Of a stretch of 64,000 nt of DNA, positions 63,230 through 64,000 are shown in pieces. A program made the position numbers and the translations under genes. The stretch spans positions 1 through 64,000 of the forward strand of contig NZ_RBWX01000012.1 in assembly GCF_003634215.1 (NCBI RefSeq), given 5' to 3'. How positions within the stretch are numbered: the first letter of the stretch is position 1; each line of letters begins with the position of its first letter. The notes beneath the pieces were generated by a model. The model had not been told where the DNA came from. It did not search any database and saw only the letters and a program-made list of their open reading frames with translations. The stretch comes from Sphingosinicella microcystinivorans. GTDB lineage: Bacteria > Pseudomonadota > Alphaproteobacteria > Sphingomonadales > Sphingomonadaceae.

Positions 63230-64000
63230 TCAGCACGTCCCGAAGATCGAGACACTGCAAACATTCTTGTTGGGATACCCGCCGAGATTATGGGTGAGCC
63301 CCAGGCGCGGCGCGTTCAACTGCCGGTCCGCGGCAGTCCCGCGAAGTTGCTGATAAATTTCGTAAGCCATGCGCAGTCCGGTGGCGCCAATCGGATGGCC
63401 GAAGCACTTCAGTCCGCCATCGATATTGCACGGGACTTCACCAGAACTGTCGAATGTCCCATCAAGGACCGCCCGCCAGCCTTGCCCTGGTTCCGCGAGC
63501 CCGAGATCTTCCATCGTCACAAGTTCGGTGATCGAGAAGCAATCGTGGACCTCGACAAGATCGAGCTCGCGCCGCGGATCTCGAATACCGGCCTCCCGGT
63601 ATGCGCGCTCGGAAGCCAGGCGGGTGGTTAGTGCATAGCTGCCGTCCCAATTGTCGTAGCCGACCTCAGAGCCGTTGCTGAGTGCCAGCTGGATGGATTT
63701 GACGGTGACAAGAGGACCTGTGCGCCCCAACCTTTCGGCAATTGCCGGTGTCGTGACGATCGCACAAGCTGAACCATCACTAACGCCGCAGCAATCATAG
63801 AGCCCGAGAGGATAGGCGATCATTGGCGCCGCGAGAATCTTTTCCTTGCTCACACGTGCCCGCAGATGCGCCTTCGGATTTCGCGATCCGTTCTCGTGGC
63901 TTTTCCACGAGACATGAGCCATCGCTTCTTTCAAGCCATCCATATCGATGCCGTGTCGCGCCACATAGGCACTCGCGAACTGCGCAAAGCTGCCGGGTGC
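63230..64000 (-). CDS. SCP-x-type thiolase/lipid-transfer protein (5' end outside window)
   Basis: The visible 256 residues are the C-terminal part of a thiolase-superfamily protein; the reading frame is open to the right edge (reads APGSFAQFASAYVARHG there), so the catalytic N-terminal Cys region is not visible. Seen motifs: LVEVHDCFSITELVTMEDLG, GGLKCFGHPIGATGLRM (active-site His) and LTHNLGGYPNKNVCSVSIFG. Shares direction with the SDR, crotonase and dehydrogenase genes downstream and is likely a steroid acyl-CoA thiolase of the island. Confidence 0.88.
   Translation of the reverse strand, partial: APGSFAQFASAYVARHGIDMDGLKEAMAHVSWKSHENGSRNPKAHLRARVSKEKILAAPMIAYPLGLYDCCGVSDGSACAIVTTPAIAERLGRTGPLVTVKSIQLALSNGSEVGYDNWDGSYALTTRLASERAYREAGIRDPRRELDLVEVHDCFSITELVTMEDLGLAEPGQGWRAVLDGTFDSSGEVPCNIDGGLKCFGHPIGATGLRMAYEIYQQLRGTAADRQLNAPRLGLTHNLGGYPNKNVCSVSIFGTC

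Noticed and set aside
1-64000. CRISPR array or restriction/defence island
   Set aside because: No regularly spaced repeats and no Cas, methylase or nuclease genes; DUF4238 alone is not evidence for defence.

Overview
The window looks like accessory DNA from a sphingomonad (Alphaproteobacteria, Sphingomonadaceae). The sequence is GC-rich and carries three large TonB-dependent receptors (TBDRs), secreted families common in sphingomonads, IS1380- and IS91-type elements with tyrosine recombinases, and a fragment of a conjugation module. I found no rRNA, tRNA or CRISPR array. The placement is an inference from gene content; there is no 16S or marker gene to confirm it.

Layout. 1-2.2 kb: end of a plasmid mobilisation module (VirD2/DUF3363 relaxase, ribbon-helix-helix protein, AlpA-like protein). 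2.3-3.7 kb: frameshifted IS1380 element. 3.7-12.5 kb: a small regulon under one TetR-type repressor, containing a broken TBDR, a DUF885 peptidase, a gamma-glutamyltranspeptidase-like enzyme, an amidohydrolase and a frameshifted MaoC hydratase. A related 14-bp imperfect palindrome lies in all three promoter regions. 12.7-19.0 kb: two related IS91-like elements in the same orientation, each with an HUH/Y2 transposase and a tyrosine recombinase, flanking a frameshifted DUF4238 gene. 19.2-28.8 kb: a RidA-fold protein, a relic of a trimethylamine-dehydrogenase-like flavoenzyme, two convergent paralogous membrane-anchored winged-helix regulators, a DUF4185 protein, a DUF6152 protein, another secreted protein and a TBDR. 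29-35.6 kb: a MacA-MacB-TolC type efflux operon divergent from an OmpR-type two-component system. 35.9-38.3 kb: a third TBDR.

38.5-64 kb is a dense catabolic island: acyl-CoA ligase, four acyl-CoA dehydrogenases, five crotonase-fold proteins, three MaoC-fold proteins, a DUF35 protein with an SCP-x-type thiolase homologue, a second thiolase running off the right edge, four short-chain dehydrogenases, a CoA-transferase, a cytochrome P450, a two-domain extradiol dioxygenase close to HsaC/BphC, and a fused indolepyruvate:ferredoxin oxidoreductase directly after the dioxygenase. P450, extradiol dioxygenase and indolepyruvate oxidoreductase together are the signature of the estrogen 4,5-seco pathway of sphingomonads (edcA/edcB/edcC of Novosphingobium tardaugens; oecB/oecC of Sphingomonas sp. 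KC8). My best reading is therefore an estrogen-type (phenolic A-ring) steroid degradation locus: P450 hydroxylates the A ring, the dioxygenase opens it, the ferredoxin oxidoreductase turns the 2-oxo acid into a CoA ester, and the beta-oxidation enzymes shorten it. Substrate is inferred, not proven.

Many genes in the left half are broken. Five single-base frameshifts (four of them losses in short homopolymers) and three in-frame TAG codons are described. In each of the five frameshift cases adding or removing one base restores a family-typical length, so both sequencing error and real decay remain possible.
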